From Acinetobacter sp. NIPH 2699 (GTDB lineage: Bacteria > Pseudomonadota > Gammaproteobacteria > Pseudomonadales > Moraxellaceae), in assembly GCF_022549355.1 (NCBI RefSeq), contig NZ_JAKZGL010000009.1:1-64000 (forward strand): 64,000 bases of DNA, in the 5' to 3' direction. A model generated the notes under the pieces. It made no database searches and was not told where the DNA came from. It saw only the letters and a program-made list of their open reading frames with translations. The translations under genes and the position numbers were made by a program. Of the stretch, positions 1-9,987 are shown one piece after another; the first letter of the stretch is position 1; every line of letters begins with the position of its first letter.

Positions 1-185
1 TTGCATCAAATTATTAGGAGATAAACTCAGTGCAAGGAGTTTTGATAGCCAAGTGAATGAGATCCATGCACGTGTAGCAGTCCTTAACAGATTTACGGAA
101 TTAGGTCGACCACTTACCCAAGTTACGCCTTAAATTTGGCTCAATTAGGGGCGCTTTGCATTTCAAATCTTTGTGCAACAAAGCC
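1..185 (+). mobile_element. 3' end of an IS5-family (IS903-like) insertion sequence
   Basis: The left edge of the window lies inside an insertion sequence. It holds the transposase C-terminus (2-133) followed by a short non-coding tail that ends in TTTGTGCAACAAAGCC at about 170-185. Read on the other strand this end begins GGCTTTGTTGCACAAA, which resembles the IS903-group terminal inverted repeat as I remember it. The other end is outside the window, so the full length and the target duplication cannot be seen. The element interrupts the effector-like gene fragment that follows. Confidence 0.75.
2..133 (+). CDS. IS5-family transposase, C-terminal 43 residues only
   Basis: The frame is open from base 2 to the TAA at 131-133. 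The residues read CIKLLGDKLSARSFDSQVNE and then IHARVAVLNRFTELG. IS903-type transposases end in a similar way (a CIK-LGE run, an acidic-Gln-Thr-Ala-Glu-Ile stretch, and R-A-L-NRFN-LG). The rest of the protein is left of the window. Whether the full transposase is intact cannot be judged. Confidence 0.7.
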   Translation, partial: CIKLLGDKLSARSFDSQVNEIHARVAVLNRFTELGRPLTQVTP

Positions 186-837
186 CTTTATCATACATAT
201 ATCCCGCACCAACACCAGCAATTTCTGATGCACCTTTTGTAGCAAGTGCAGCTGATGCAGCTACAATCCCGATAACAATTAATCCTGTACCACCTGTAGC
301 CAAACCAACAATTAATGCTGCTGTAAATGTGCCAGCAATAATTCCAGTTCCTAGCTTTGCTGTCTCAACAACCGTTGTTCTTGCTTTATCCCCGGGTGCA
401 GCTTCATAAACTTTTACGCTTGAACTCACAACATCCGTAGCAATAGACACATATCCTGCTATTTTTAGTTGTGTCGCAAACTTACCAATTTTTCCCATTT
501 CTTTGGCATATTCTTTGAGTCCACCTTTAAAGTTATTGTCTCTAACTAATGCCGATTGCTTCAGCATACGGCGCATATTGGTGGTTTTGATGGACTGATC
601 CCAACGTAAGAACTTTTTAGTTGCTTCTTGATCAATCTCTTTGTACAAGCTGGCATACTTTTGCTTAAATTGGGTGAAGTTTTTGGGGTTTGCTAGCCCT
701 GAACCTTTGGCTTGTTCTTCTGCATACTTTAGAGCGAGTTCGCCATGTAATCTATAAACCCTATGTGCGACCTTCCACGAGAGATAAAGAGGCGTCAACA
801 GCCATCTTTTGAGTGAAAAAACTATCCCCTGATTAAC
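163..837 (-). pseudogene. Orphan C-terminal module of a T6SS-type effector, truncated by the IS
   Basis: This frame runs directly on from the stop of the upstream membrane-protein gene and has no ATG; the first plausible start is the TTG at 798. About 200 residues resemble the C-terminal half of the effector at 1239-2663: a helical part with a QKYAS motif and an F-W-basic segment, then a glycine/alanine-rich hydrophobic stretch (GIIAGTFTAALIVGLATGGTG). The last seven residues, GLCCTKI and stop, are encoded by the terminal inverted repeat of the adjacent IS. The original C-terminus is therefore lost, and so probably is the cognate immunity gene. It looks like a spare toxin module of a polymorphic effector locus, now broken at both ends. 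That it was once a functional cassette is inference. Confidence 0.6.
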
Positions 838-1239
838 TTAAATCATCAACAAAATCACTAAAAATGCAGCCATTAAAACTCCAAAAAAAGTTGACCAATA
901 TATATTAATAATTATTTTTTTATAATGGTTATTTATGTATTCAGCATTCTTTGAATCCAAGGCAGGAAATAAAGGGTGTTTTCTTTTATCGAACAACCCA
1001 AACTTTTCGGCTTTATTCCTATTTAAAAATGATTGCCCTGATATGATTATTAAAGCAGTAATAACTGCCTGAATATTCGCGATATCCATTCCTTTCTTTT
1101 CATATAAATCAAAACCATACAACCTAATTCTCAACTCTTTAGATTTCACAATTCCTCTTGATACCAGTTGATGAAAGATACAGAAAAGTATAAAGAAAAT
1201 GAGTATTAATATAACGAAAATATCTTGAACATTTAACAT
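838..1239 (-). CDS. Small membrane protein, candidate immunity protein of the upstream effector
   Basis: 133 residues with a hydrophobic N-terminal helix (about residues 5-26), a shorter hydrophobic segment near 57-70 and a C-terminal helix (about 112-133), with a charged, Lys-rich middle. I do not recognise a family. Its ATG shares one base with the TAA of the upstream effector gene (TAATG), so the two are translationally coupled. In T6SS loci a small gene coupled to an effector usually encodes its immunity protein. An inner-membrane immunity protein fits an effector with a membrane-active C-terminus. The role is inferred from position and topology only. Confidence 0.6.
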   Translation of the reverse strand: MLNVQDIFVILILIFFILFCIFHQLVSRGIVKSKELRIRLYGFDLYEKKGMDIANIQAVITALIIISGQSFLNRNKAEKFGLFDKRKHPLFPALDSKNAEYINNHYKKIIINIYWSTFFGVLMAAFLVILLMI

Positions 1240-2663
1240 TATTCTTTTGTTAACCTTTCATAAGCATATTCAGTTAATGATGCACCAGCAACTCCCCCGA
1301 AATATCCAACGCCAACAGTTAAACCAACAGCAACAACACCTACAATAACTAAAACAGGTAATCCTGCTGTTCCTGCAACTGCTGTAACTAACATACCGCC
1401 AACAGCAGCTCCTAAACCTGCGCCAGCTAATCCACCCTCAATTTTTCCAGTTTGCACTAATATTTCCTTTCTTGTAGCATCAGAATCTCCAGTTTTATAC
1501 ACATCAGCTACAGCCATTCCACTTTGGGCAACTTCAGCAGTAAATATCAAACGTCCCCCCCATTTTAATGTTTTACTTACTTTTGAAGTTTCATCCATTT
1601 TCTTAATATAATCTTCGAGACTACTGCTGTTCTTTGTTCGCATAAAAACAGTTCTACGGATTGAGTCTCTATTATTTTTATAATTTATACCATGATTCCA
1701 TGAAAAAAACCGTTGACCTGCTGCTTGGTTCATTCTATTAAACTCACTAGCATATTTTTGTTCAAAGAGATAAAAATTACGTCGATATGAATGCTCACTT
1801 TTTAAGCGCTTTTCATAATCCATTTTTCTCAATAAGTCAGTATAGCTATTCATTGCCTCTCTATTTGCTTCTCCAACTACTCCCACAGCACTATCTATAG
1901 CTACTTTTGAAGAAAAAATAAAAGGATCCTTTTCCATATTCTTTTTAAAGATTTCTGAAAAATCACCGTTTATAGATTCTTTGCTCAATCCAACTAAATC
2001 ACTTTGAACCTTAATGTCCTGTAATGGATCATAAATTGCAGCAAAATATGCAGGATCAAAATCTTTATCCTTTTTCATTTGCTCCAAATTGTCATGCGCT
2101 TGTTGTGCTTGTTTTTTATATACAGGTAATTCCTTCGCTGTGGTTGAATTTGAAATAATCACCACTTGCCCAGGCTGCAAGACCCCCATTGAGACCAAAT
2201 TAGTCAAATGTGGATTGTTCGCTTTTAAAATTCCCCAGCCTTTTTCAGTCAATGGTTTTTTAAATACCCGCTGTGCCCAAGTCATCACAGGTTCATTTTG
2301 CTTAACTAAATACCAAGCTACCTCTCCGTCATTGATTTGAATCTCTTGAACATGTTCTTTGGCTTGCTTAGTTGTTCCAGTGGTCGTTTTAAGCTCAAAA
2401 AGACTCCATTTATTGGGTTCAGGATACGCTTTTGCCGTGATGGTTTTTACTACTTTGCCACGATATATAATTTTATACATCAACACTCGATTCGGTTGAT
2501 AGATATGAAACCATTTGCCAAATCCTTTGTCATCAAAACTTCCCTCATCTTTATAAATGGTCTTACCTAACTCTCTATTTACGACCAAAAATTGAAAGGA
2601 AAAGTCTTTATATTGTAGAGCTGGATTTACTTTGAGTTGTAATCGAGAGTAATGCGTTGCCAT
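1239..2663 (-). CDS. VgrG-linked T6SS effector: LysM-like domain and glycine-rich hydrophobic C-terminus
   Basis: 474 residues, starting two bases after the vgrG stop. The first ~100 residues look beta-rich. Residues ~108-170 resemble a LysM module (start near INDGEVAWYLV, then an L-KANNPH-L segment, then LQPGQVVII). Residues ~250-370 are charged and helical. Residues ~385-460 form a long Gly/Ala/Val-rich stretch with glycine-zipper spacing (LAGAGLGAAVGGML, then VIVGVVAVGLTVGVGYFGG). No catalytic motif was found. LysM adaptors occur in effectors carried by VgrG, and glycine-zipper ends occur in pore-forming effectors such as Tse4. A membrane-targeting toxin is therefore the best guess, not a demonstrated function. 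The coupled gene at 838-1239 is the likely antidote. Confidence 0.65.
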   Translation of the reverse strand: MATHYSRLQLKVNPALQYKDFSFQFLVVNRELGKTIYKDEGSFDDKGFGKWFHIYQPNRVLMYKIIYRGKVVKTITAKAYPEPNKWSLFELKTTTGTTKQAKEHVQEIQINDGEVAWYLVKQNEPVMTWAQRVFKKPLTEKGWGILKANNPHLTNLVSMGVLQPGQVVIISNSTTAKELPVYKKQAQQAHDNLEQMKKDKDFDPAYFAAIYDPLQDIKVQSDLVGLSKESINGDFSEIFKKNMEKDPFIFSSKVAIDSAVGVVGEANREAMNSYTDLLRKMDYEKRLKSEHSYRRNFYLFEQKYASEFNRMNQAAGQRFFSWNHGINYKNNRDSIRRTVFMRTKNSSSLEDYIKKMDETSKVSKTLKWGGRLIFTAEVAQSGMAVADVYKTGDSDATRKEILVQTGKIEGGLAGAGLGAAVGGMLVTAVAGTAGLPVLVIVGVVAVGLTVGVGYFGGVAGASLTEYAYERLTKE

Positions 2664-2665
2664 TG

Positions 2666-5446
2666 TTATTCTTCTTCCCCGCCCACTTCTTGTGCATCTT
2701 CAACTTCGCCATCCATTACATAAGTAATCAAATTTTGCGCCGTTTCTGTTGTCTTTAGCTTCATCAATCCCTCGGAGTTGGTCACTCCTTCTTGCATATT
2801 GCCCTCTTGATCTATAATTAAATAAGGCTTATTTGCAAGTGGGATATTGTCTTTATTTTTAACTAAATATTGGAGAACATAGGGTTGATTCGCTACAGGT
2901 AGCGTAGGGAGTTTAGTTGAAACTTTCGCCCCACTCTTAAACAAATGCTGCCCAGCTTTCACTTCAAACTTGCCACCCATCGTTGGGAAAATTCCATCAC
3001 TACTGATTTCAATTTGTGACCCACCCGCAGTAATAATAATTTTCTTTGGGGCAGTAATCTCAATACGCCCTTCAGTTGAGATCACCTGTATTTCTTTACG
3101 AGCAATAAAATCAGCAGCATCACCTTGTGCCTGTATCTCAAACTTACCTTTTGCCGCAACCTGCTTAATCCCAGCTTGTGCTGCAAATAGGCTGATCTTT
3201 TGACTGGCTTGGGCAATTAGGTTCTTTTGTGTGGTCAGGTTGATGCTATCCCCTGCAAATTGGTTCAATTGCCCATCCGCAGATAAGTGAATGTCTTCTG
3301 AAGTACTGAGTCCAATACCACTCGGAGAACTCAGCAGTAGCATGGCTTGTTCGAAGCGAGCAATTTTGTCTTGAATCTGCTCTGCAAAAGCCTGTAACTG
3401 CTCAACTGACTCTAGTTCATCAGTTTGTTGATTCTTTGCCACCTCACTCAGGGCTTTAGCGTTGTTTTGGTTGCCTTCTAGTTGTTGCTTGGCAGTTTGC
3501 GCTTCGAGATGATCACCCTCGGCTTGTTCTTGTTGGTGAGTAGTAATCAGTAAGCCTTCTCCTGCTCGGACTGCTCCCCATTGGTCGGTACGTAGCTCAA
3601 ATCCCTCGCCTCGGTCTTCACTTTCTGCTTCTGCTTTGGGGTGGCTGAGTTTACCGAGATTGAGTTGGCTCGCTGCATGGCTGCTTTGTAGTTGGGCGCT
3701 GATCTGTCCAGTAGTGTCGTCAAAGCGCAGTTGGTTATAGCCTGTGCCTTGATATTCTTTGGATTTAATCCCTGCCAGTTTTTTGGTGTCAGGTAGTTGT
3801 CCGTGGTCATCGAATTTGGTTGGGCTGCGTTGTGCTTCGTGTAGTCGTCCTGTGACATAAGGACGGTCAATGTTGCCATCAAAGAAGTCGATCACCACAA
3901 TTTCACCGATACGCGGTAGAAAGCGTGCACCATAGCCTTCGCCTGCCCAAGGGGTCAGTACATCCACCCATGCTGAATCGGTGTCGTTGTCATTACTGCC
4001 TGCTCCACCATCGTGGCTATGGTCATCGTTTCGGGTAAACAGGAATCGAACTTTGATTCTGCCCCATTCATCGACATGGATTTCTTCGCCTGCTGGTCCG
4101 ACCACTTTGGCACGTTGTGGGTGGGCCGCTGGACGGTGTTGTAATGGCTGGTATTCGGGTACAGTTTTGATGTTACGGCGTTGCAGGGTCAGTTGGTTGG
4201 CTTGGCGTTCTGCTGTGTTATTTTCGGTGCTGCTGTTTTGCCAGTTGCTTTGGCTGATCAAGCTTTGGATTTGTTGGTTTAAATCTTTGGGTAGGTTGTT
4301 TTGGTTGTAATAGCTTTTGGCGGTGATCAGAAATTCTTGGTCTGATCCGCTGTGTTGGTCAATTTCAGGGTGTTCGTTGAGTTTAAACCAATAGCCGACT
4401 TGGGTATCGCGTACTGTGCTATGTGCGACGAAGTGTTTGGCTTGGGCATCATGGTAGTGACTGAGGTTTTGATTGAGTTTTTCAATTTGGCTATTGCCTG
4501 ATTTTGTTGCGCCATCTTCGCCATTGAGGTCTTGCATCCATGCTGGAGTGAAGTGCCATGCATCTTCGAGTCCTAGGCTGGCATTGTCATGTTGTTGACT
4601 ATGCTGATGTTTGCTTTGCACGCTACCTGCGCCATCTTCTTGTTCTAGAGCATCGGCTTGCCAGCGTTGGATATGCACGGCTGTCGGTTGTAGACTGCGT
4701 TCGGCAATCAAGCTGGTCATGCTGTCGTATTGTTCGGTGGCACTGCTGCGGTGATAGCGAATTGTTCTTCGCTTTAAAGCTTGGTATTGGTTGTTATCGT
4801 CAATCAAACGCAGTTTTTGGGCTTGGATTGGAGTATTACTGTTTGCAACGGTGAGTTGAGCTTCGTCAATCAGCCAGTTAATCCCTTCACTTCTGAGCAG
4901 TCGAGTAATAAAGTCATAGTCGCTTTCATTGGCTTGCATCACAAATGGACGGATATCGTAATCTTGTGTCAGTCCACTGATATCAAGGCTTAAACTAGAT
5001 GCAAATAGTGAACTACGCTGCTGCCATTCCTTGAACAGTATTTGCACTATATCCACAACCGTTTTATTCATAAACACGCGGCTGTTTCTACGTTTGTGCC
5101 ACAGTGCAGTTGCATCTTGTAGTTTAAGTTTGTACAAGGTCAATGAACCATCACTTTGCCCTTGTACAGCCTCAGTAATAATCCCTGTGGTGCGAAATAA
5201 AGTATCTGTGTCAGTGACTTGATTAATTGCAACCTGACTACCGATGAATTGTTTTAATGGAATGGTCGCGTTCGTTGATAAGCATATAAGCTCGGCAGTA
5301 ATCCCCTCATTGAGGCAATGTGTACCTTCAATACGTTGCAGAAATACCTGATTGGCTAAAGCAGAATTAGAAAATTGAATATGAATGGCACGTTTTTGTG
5401 CAGTTAAGCCCAATTGCGTTAATGCTTGGAATATGTTGTTCAACAT
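2666..5446 (-). CDS. vgrG: Type VI secretion spike protein VgrG with DUF2345 and C-terminal extension
   Basis: 926 residues. The N-terminal ~370 resemble the gp27-like part of VgrG (TGIITEAVQ region, then FVMQANESDYDFITRLLRSE). A gp5-like OB fold follows around 430-520 (GPAGEEIHVDEWGRIKVRF, then RIGEIVVIDFFDGNIDRPYV). A DUF2345 beta-helix needle spans roughly 640-800. The tail from about 830 is a small beta domain (V-NKDNIPLANKPYLIID, then EGVTNSEG) of the kind that docks cargo. VgrG forms the puncturing tip of the T6SS tube. No other structural tss genes are in the window, so this is an orphan vgrG island carrying its own effector and immunity genes. The ATG follows an AT-rich upstream region. 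Confidence 0.93.
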   Translation of the reverse strand: MLNNIFQALTQLGLTAQKRAIHIQFSNSALANQVFLQRIEGTHCLNEGITAELICLSTNATIPLKQFIGSQVAINQVTDTDTLFRTTGIITEAVQGQSDGSLTLYKLKLQDATALWHKRRNSRVFMNKTVVDIVQILFKEWQQRSSLFASSLSLDISGLTQDYDIRPFVMQANESDYDFITRLLRSEGINWLIDEAQLTVANSNTPIQAQKLRLIDDNNQYQALKRRTIRYHRSSATEQYDSMTSLIAERSLQPTAVHIQRWQADALEQEDGAGSVQSKHQHSQQHDNASLGLEDAWHFTPAWMQDLNGEDGATKSGNSQIEKLNQNLSHYHDAQAKHFVAHSTVRDTQVGYWFKLNEHPEIDQHSGSDQEFLITAKSYYNQNNLPKDLNQQIQSLISQSNWQNSSTENNTAERQANQLTLQRRNIKTVPEYQPLQHRPAAHPQRAKVVGPAGEEIHVDEWGRIKVRFLFTRNDDHSHDGGAGSNDNDTDSAWVDVLTPWAGEGYGARFLPRIGEIVVIDFFDGNIDRPYVTGRLHEAQRSPTKFDDHGQLPDTKKLAGIKSKEYQGTGYNQLRFDDTTGQISAQLQSSHAASQLNLGKLSHPKAEAESEDRGEGFELRTDQWGAVRAGEGLLITTHQQEQAEGDHLEAQTAKQQLEGNQNNAKALSEVAKNQQTDELESVEQLQAFAEQIQDKIARFEQAMLLLSSPSGIGLSTSEDIHLSADGQLNQFAGDSINLTTQKNLIAQASQKISLFAAQAGIKQVAAKGKFEIQAQGDAADFIARKEIQVISTEGRIEITAPKKIIITAGGSQIEISSDGIFPTMGGKFEVKAGQHLFKSGAKVSTKLPTLPVANQPYVLQYLVKNKDNIPLANKPYLIIDQEGNMQEGVTNSEGLMKLKTTETAQNLITYVMDGEVEDAQEVGGEEE

Positions 5447-5566
5447 TTTTTATAAAATATTTACTAAAATCTGGTCGATTCTATAATAAACATACAGGTT
5501 AGTCTATATTTTTAATGTCAAACTTTTGAAACGATCACTTTACACAAAGTAAAATCCAATGCATTG

Positions 5567-6430
5567 ATGACTCGTCGCGCTAAACTATTATTTGCTATAC
5601 TATCTGTCCTGTTTTACGCAACACCCTTTTCCATGTCGCCATCTGCACAACGATCTCTTATTGTCCAAATTGACCAACTTTTACCACAGACACAGTGCGG
5701 TTTATGTGGGCATCGTGATGGGTGTTTGCCTTATGCCAAATCGATTGCGGAAGGTGAAGCAGCCAATAAATGCGTTCCAGGTGGGCAGCCTGTTGCCGAT
5801 GCACTTGCGATATTACTACAACGCCCTCATCTCACTGCCGAGCCAAGTGTTTGGGATATACAAACAGATGGCCGACCGCAAAGAATGAAGGCGATCATTC
5901 GCGAAGATGAATGTATCGGATGTACTAAATGTATCAGTGCATGTCCAGTTGATGCCATCATCGGCAGCGGTAAACTGATGCATAGTGTTTTGACTGACCT
6001 CTGTACAGGATGCGAACTGTGTATTCCCCCTTGTCCTGTCGATTGTATTGATCTAGTTGCAGATCCTGACCCTATACTCACAGCAGAACAACGTAATATT
6101 GAACAAGATGACCTTAGACATCGTTACTATGCACATATCCAACGTGAAGAAAAACGTCGTCTTAGCCGTAAAGGACCTATTGTTCGTGCTGAAATTGATA
6201 TTGAGTTCTTTGCTCAATTTTCACAGACATTCAATAATATACCTGTTATTACACTAGCAGATAAAGCGAAAGAAAGCCCTACGCTTGATGCCAAAACAAC
6301 CATTGAACTTGCTAAAATTCGCACTCAAATGAAGAAGTTAGAAAAGCAACTCAGTGTTCGTGCAGATGAACAAAAACAAGCTCAATTCGTTGCTTTACAA
6401 CAACGTTTAAATGAATTGCAGGATGTCTAA
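5567..6430 (+). CDS. rnfB: RnfB-like iron-sulfur electron-transfer protein
   Basis: 287 residues from the ATG at 5567; a TTG lies one codon earlier. An N-terminal hydrophobic segment is followed by a cluster motif at [20 protein letters not shown] with a further Cys in NKCVPGG, matching the RnfB/Fs domain. Two 4Fe-4S ferredoxin motifs come next ([12 protein letters not shown] and [12 protein letters not shown]). The last ~130 residues are charged and helical and are not part of E. coli RnfB. No rnfA, C, D, G or E is adjacent, so its partner is unknown. A promoter-like pair, TTGAAA (5526) and TAAAAT (5550) with an 18-base spacer, lies so close to the start that the leader would be very short; a later start is possible. 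The stop directly precedes the nth ATG. Confidence 0.85.
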   Translation: MTRRAKLLFAILSVLFYATPFSMSPSAQRSLIVQIDQLLPQTQCGLCGHRDGCLPYAKSIAEGEAANKCVPGGQPVADALAILLQRPHLTAEPSVWDIQTDGRPQRMKAIIREDECIGCTKCISACPVDAIIGSGKLMHSVLTDLCTGCELCIPPCPVDCIDLVADPDPILTAEQRNIEQDDLRHRYYAHIQREEKRRLSRKGPIVRAEIDIEFFAQFSQTFNNIPVITLADKAKESPTLDAKTTIELAKIRTQMKKLEKQLSVRADEQKQAQFVALQQRLNELQDV

Positions 6431-7117
6431 ATGCCCGTTAAAAACATGACCAAAAAGCAAATTCAAACCTTTTTTGAGCGTTTGCGCGAACAGCGACCAC
6501 ATCCTGAAACAGAACTCAATTATTCTTCACCCTTTGAGCTATTGATTGCGGTGATGCTCTCAGCACAAGCCACCGATGTCAGTGTCAATAAAGCCACAGA
6601 TAAGTTATATCCAGTTGCGAATACAGCACAGGCCATTCTGGATCTTGGTGTAGAGGGCTTAAAAAGCTATATTAAAACCATCGGACTTTATAATTCCAAA
6701 GCCGAAAATGTCATCAAAACCTGCCGTATTTTGTTGGAACAACATCGAGGACAAGTCCCTGAAACACGTCAGGCGCTTGAAGCGTTGCCCGGTGTAGGTC
6801 GAAAAACAGCGAATGTGGTGTTAAATACAGCTTTTGGACAACCTGCAATGGCGGTAGATACACATATTTTCCGTGTGGGTAATCGCACAGGTTTGGCTGT
6901 TGGAAAAAATGTTTTAGAAGTTGAACATCGCTTAGTTAAAGTCATTCCTAAAGAATTTATTTTAGATGCTCATCATTGGCTCATTTTACATGGCCGTTAT
7001 TGCTGCATTGCGCGCAAACCCAAGTGTAATGAATGCATCGTTTCTGATGTATGCAATTGGCCTGATCGTTTTGAGTTTGGCGCAGCCAAAGCAATCTCAA
7101 CCAAAACGCTCAATTAA
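6431..7117 (+). CDS. nth: Endonuclease III (base-excision repair glycosylase/AP lyase)
   Basis: 228 residues. The helix-hairpin-helix LPGVGRKTA carries the catalytic Lys at position 125, and AVDTHIFRV carries the catalytic Asp at 143. The 4Fe-4S cluster is complete with Cys 192, 199, 202 and 208 (spacing 6-2-5). The enzyme removes oxidised pyrimidines from DNA and nicks the abasic site. The ATG follows the rnfB-like stop with no gap, so they form one transcription unit. The same rnf-nth adjacency is known from E. coli. Its stop overlaps the end of the convergent small gene at 7114. Confidence 0.96.
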   Translation: MPVKNMTKKQIQTFFERLREQRPHPETELNYSSPFELLIAVMLSAQATDVSVNKATDKLYPVANTAQAILDLGVEGLKSYIKTIGLYNSKAENVIKTCRILLEQHRGQVPETRQALEALPGVGRKTANVVLNTAFGQPAMAVDTHIFRVGNRTGLAVGKNVLEVEHRLVKVIPKEFILDAHHWLILHGRYCCIARKPKCNECIVSDVCNWPDRFEFGAAKAISTKTLN

Positions 7118-7296
7118 TCCTGAACATCTTTATTCTTTTTCAATTCAGGATGTAGCTGACGTGCTTTGCCATTTTGCTTATTTTCCAAAGCCTGTTGTGC
7201 TTGTACATGACGAAGCATTTTTTGACTTTGATACAATAAAAATAACAGTAATGCAAAACTTAAAATAACAACGATAATCAGGACAATTTTTAGCAT
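7114..7296 (-). CDS. Small single-pass membrane protein, unknown function
   Basis: 60 residues from the ATG at 7296, which has a good ribosome site (GGAG, 7-8 bases upstream); an upstream in-frame start at 7344 would run through the adk terminator and is unlikely. A single hydrophobic helix (about residues 3-22, LKIVLIIVVILSFALLLFLL) is followed by a polar, Gln- and Lys-rich cytoplasmic tail. I recognise no family. It ends tail-to-tail with nth. Confidence 0.6.
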   Translation of the reverse strand: MLKIVLIIVVILSFALLLFLLYQSQKMLRHVQAQQALENKQNGKARQLHPELKKNKDVQD

Positions 7297-7311
7297 TGTT
7301 TTCTCCAAAAT

Positions 7312-7340
7312 AAAAAGAGCCCTATATTCAGAGCTCTTTT
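7312..7340 (-). terminator. Rho-independent terminator after adk
   Basis: Read on the minus strand, AAAAGAGC pairs with GCTCTTTT and is followed by TTATTTT. It lies about 18 bases after the adk stop. Confidence 0.7.
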
Positions 7341-7357
7341 CCAATCAGCAATTCAGA

Positions 7358-8026
<669 letters not shown>

Positions 8027-8093
8027 CTAAAAACAATAAATTTTAAATTGAGCAATATCATACAGAGTTATCACTCAACCAACATCAAATTAA

Positions 8094-9407
8094 TTATAAG
8101 AAAGCAACAAATAAGTGAATTAAACCAGCCAAGAAACCAGTTACACCACCCAGTACAATTAAAATCCATTCATCTTCTTGGAATGCAGGGCGTAATAAGT
8201 TCTGGAACTCTTTCGGTGTTAGTTCACGAATCCGCTCTCTAAACATATGAAAGATTTTCTGCGCACGACTTGCATTCAAGGCTGGATCACATACTGGACC
8301 CATGGTAATTTCAATCGAACGATCAATCAAGTCGGTCTTTAGTCTAGCATACTCCCTAGGACCTAAAGATAACTGCAACGATGTGCGGACCAATGGTGTT
8401 TCCATGATTTCATTGATATGACGTTTAACGATACGGCGTGTTTTATCTTTCTTAGTCCCGTACATCATCTCGGTCATAATCGACTTCAAGGTAATGAGGT
8501 CTTCTGTCACGACACTCGCAAATACATCAGAAACCTCTTCCTGACGCTTCATAAATGCACCTTGAACATTATAAGTACCGATCTTCAGAACTGGTACGAC
8601 CCAAGGGAATTTACGGTCTTTGGTTAAACGAAAAAACTGCGGATAACGAACTGGATGAGGTTGAATTGGATTGAACACCATCCAAATCGCGATCCAGTTG
8701 GTCAAGAAGCCCCAAATCGCGGCCCAGAACGGAACGGTCCAATGCCAAGGCACGACGAACCATACAATCATCTGGAAAACACCGAAGAACATCCCGATGA
8801 GTGCACTAATATGCCAAATAAAGTTAATTTCTTTTTGACCAACCTTGAGGAACATACGCACCATTAAACGACGATCGCCTTCCATTTGGCTGACCACCAT
8901 TTCACGCATATCAACCAATGACTCAACATTCAACGTTAACTCAGTGACAAGTTCTCTCAGGGTATTGGGTAACTGCTTATGTGCTTGTGCATAAATACGG
9001 CGTTTAATGGAATAAGGTAAGTTTTCCCATAGTACTGCATTACGATCAATCATGACTTCATCAATGAGGTGCTCAAGCTCAAAACCAACTTGCTCACCAA
9101 TGATCATCGCCATGTCTTCAGGATCCATTGCTTCTAAAAACTCGCGCAATGACCCCAGTTTAGACAGTGTATTATCAGTAATAATGCCTGAAATACGCCC
9201 CGCTTTACGTGGCACGATTCCTTGCCATCCCACAGGCAATGGCCCTAAGTGAAATCCCCAAAAATTAATCGGGTAAAACACCATTTTTAAAGCCATCCAC
9301 ACATGTGCCCAAGTCACAAAAGCAGTTACAGGTATAATACTGAGGACTGCCCAAAAATCTGGACGTGCTAAAAAAATCTGCCACAATTCATTGACGTAAT
9401 CAAACAT
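8094..9407 (-). CDS. DUF445-family inner-membrane protein
   Basis: 437 residues. There is a hydrophobic N-terminal segment (about 18-45), a central pair of membrane segments (about 205-250), and a C-terminal helix (about 415-437). The GFLTNWIAIWMVFNPIQP motif and the earlier VGWQGIVPRKAGRISG stretch are typical of DUF445 (YheB/YjiN-like) proteins. The region between is long and helical. The biochemical function of the family is not established as far as I know. It stands alone between adk and a small outer-membrane protein gene. Confidence 0.8.
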   Translation of the reverse strand: MFDYVNELWQIFLARPDFWAVLSIIPVTAFVTWAHVWMALKMVFYPINFWGFHLGPLPVGWQGIVPRKAGRISGIITDNTLSKLGSLREFLEAMDPEDMAMIIGEQVGFELEHLIDEVMIDRNAVLWENLPYSIKRRIYAQAHKQLPNTLRELVTELTLNVESLVDMREMVVSQMEGDRRLMVRMFLKVGQKEINFIWHISALIGMFFGVFQMIVWFVVPWHWTVPFWAAIWGFLTNWIAIWMVFNPIQPHPVRYPQFFRLTKDRKFPWVVPVLKIGTYNVQGAFMKRQEEVSDVFASVVTEDLITLKSIMTEMMYGTKKDKTRRIVKRHINEIMETPLVRTSLQLSLGPREYARLKTDLIDRSIEITMGPVCDPALNASRAQKIFHMFRERIRELTPKEFQNLLRPAFQEDEWILIVLGGVTGFLAGLIHLFVAFL

Positions 9408-9468
9408 GTATGACTCTCAGAATTATTGATACATTATGACTTATATAAAATGAACAGTGTGCTCACCC

Positions 9469-9987
9469 CTATAAACCAAAACTTAACGAATATGAAAATT
9501 GCAACGTTGGTTCAGTTTTCTCAATCACATCCCCACGGTCGTTTTTGAGTTTCTCACCCGCTCCGATTCCCACACTAAAGGTGCTGATGCGTTCTGAATT
9601 TAACCATACGAACGCAAGATCTACACCCGCGCCTAAGCGCGCTTTTTCTTCACCATTAATCTGTTTACTTTCTATATGGCCTGCATAAGCACCAACGTAA
9701 TAACCATTTTTATCTGTGCCAGTGAGATGATATGGATAGCGAAATCCAACTTGCCCCCCTGCTGGATTGTCATCATTTAAGAAAACACCCGCTTTGGCAT
9801 AGGCAATACCATAAGGATTTACCCATTCAAGATTGGCATGTAATAATTTTTTGGTAAAACCAGCCCCAACATTCCAAGTTGAAACATTTGCCCCTGTCAA
9901 TTTTGCTTCGGGAAGAAATGCATTTTCACCAGCATGTGCGAAACCATTCGATGCTAAAACCGCGAGTAAAAGATAAATTTTTCTCAT
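9469..9987 (-). CDS. Secreted, probable small outer-membrane beta-barrel protein
   Basis: 172 residues from the ATG at 9987, which follows GGAGAAAATA; a longer frame to 10068 lacks these signals. Residues 1-19 form a signal peptide ending in FAHA. The rest alternates polar and hydrophobic residues with many Gly and Tyr (KAGVFLNDDNPAGGQVGFRY, then NGYYVGAYAGH) and ends in aromatic/hydrophobic residues (SYSLSFGL), as beta-barrels do. I do not recognise a named family. Confidence 0.6.
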   Translation of the reverse strand: MRKIYLLLAVLASNGFAHAGENAFLPEAKLTGANVSTWNVGAGFTKKLLHANLEWVNPYGIAYAKAGVFLNDDNPAGGQVGFRYPYHLTGTDKNGYYVGAYAGHIESKQINGEEKARLGAGVDLAFVWLNSERISTFSVGIGAGEKLKNDRGDVIEKTEPTLQFSYSLSFGL

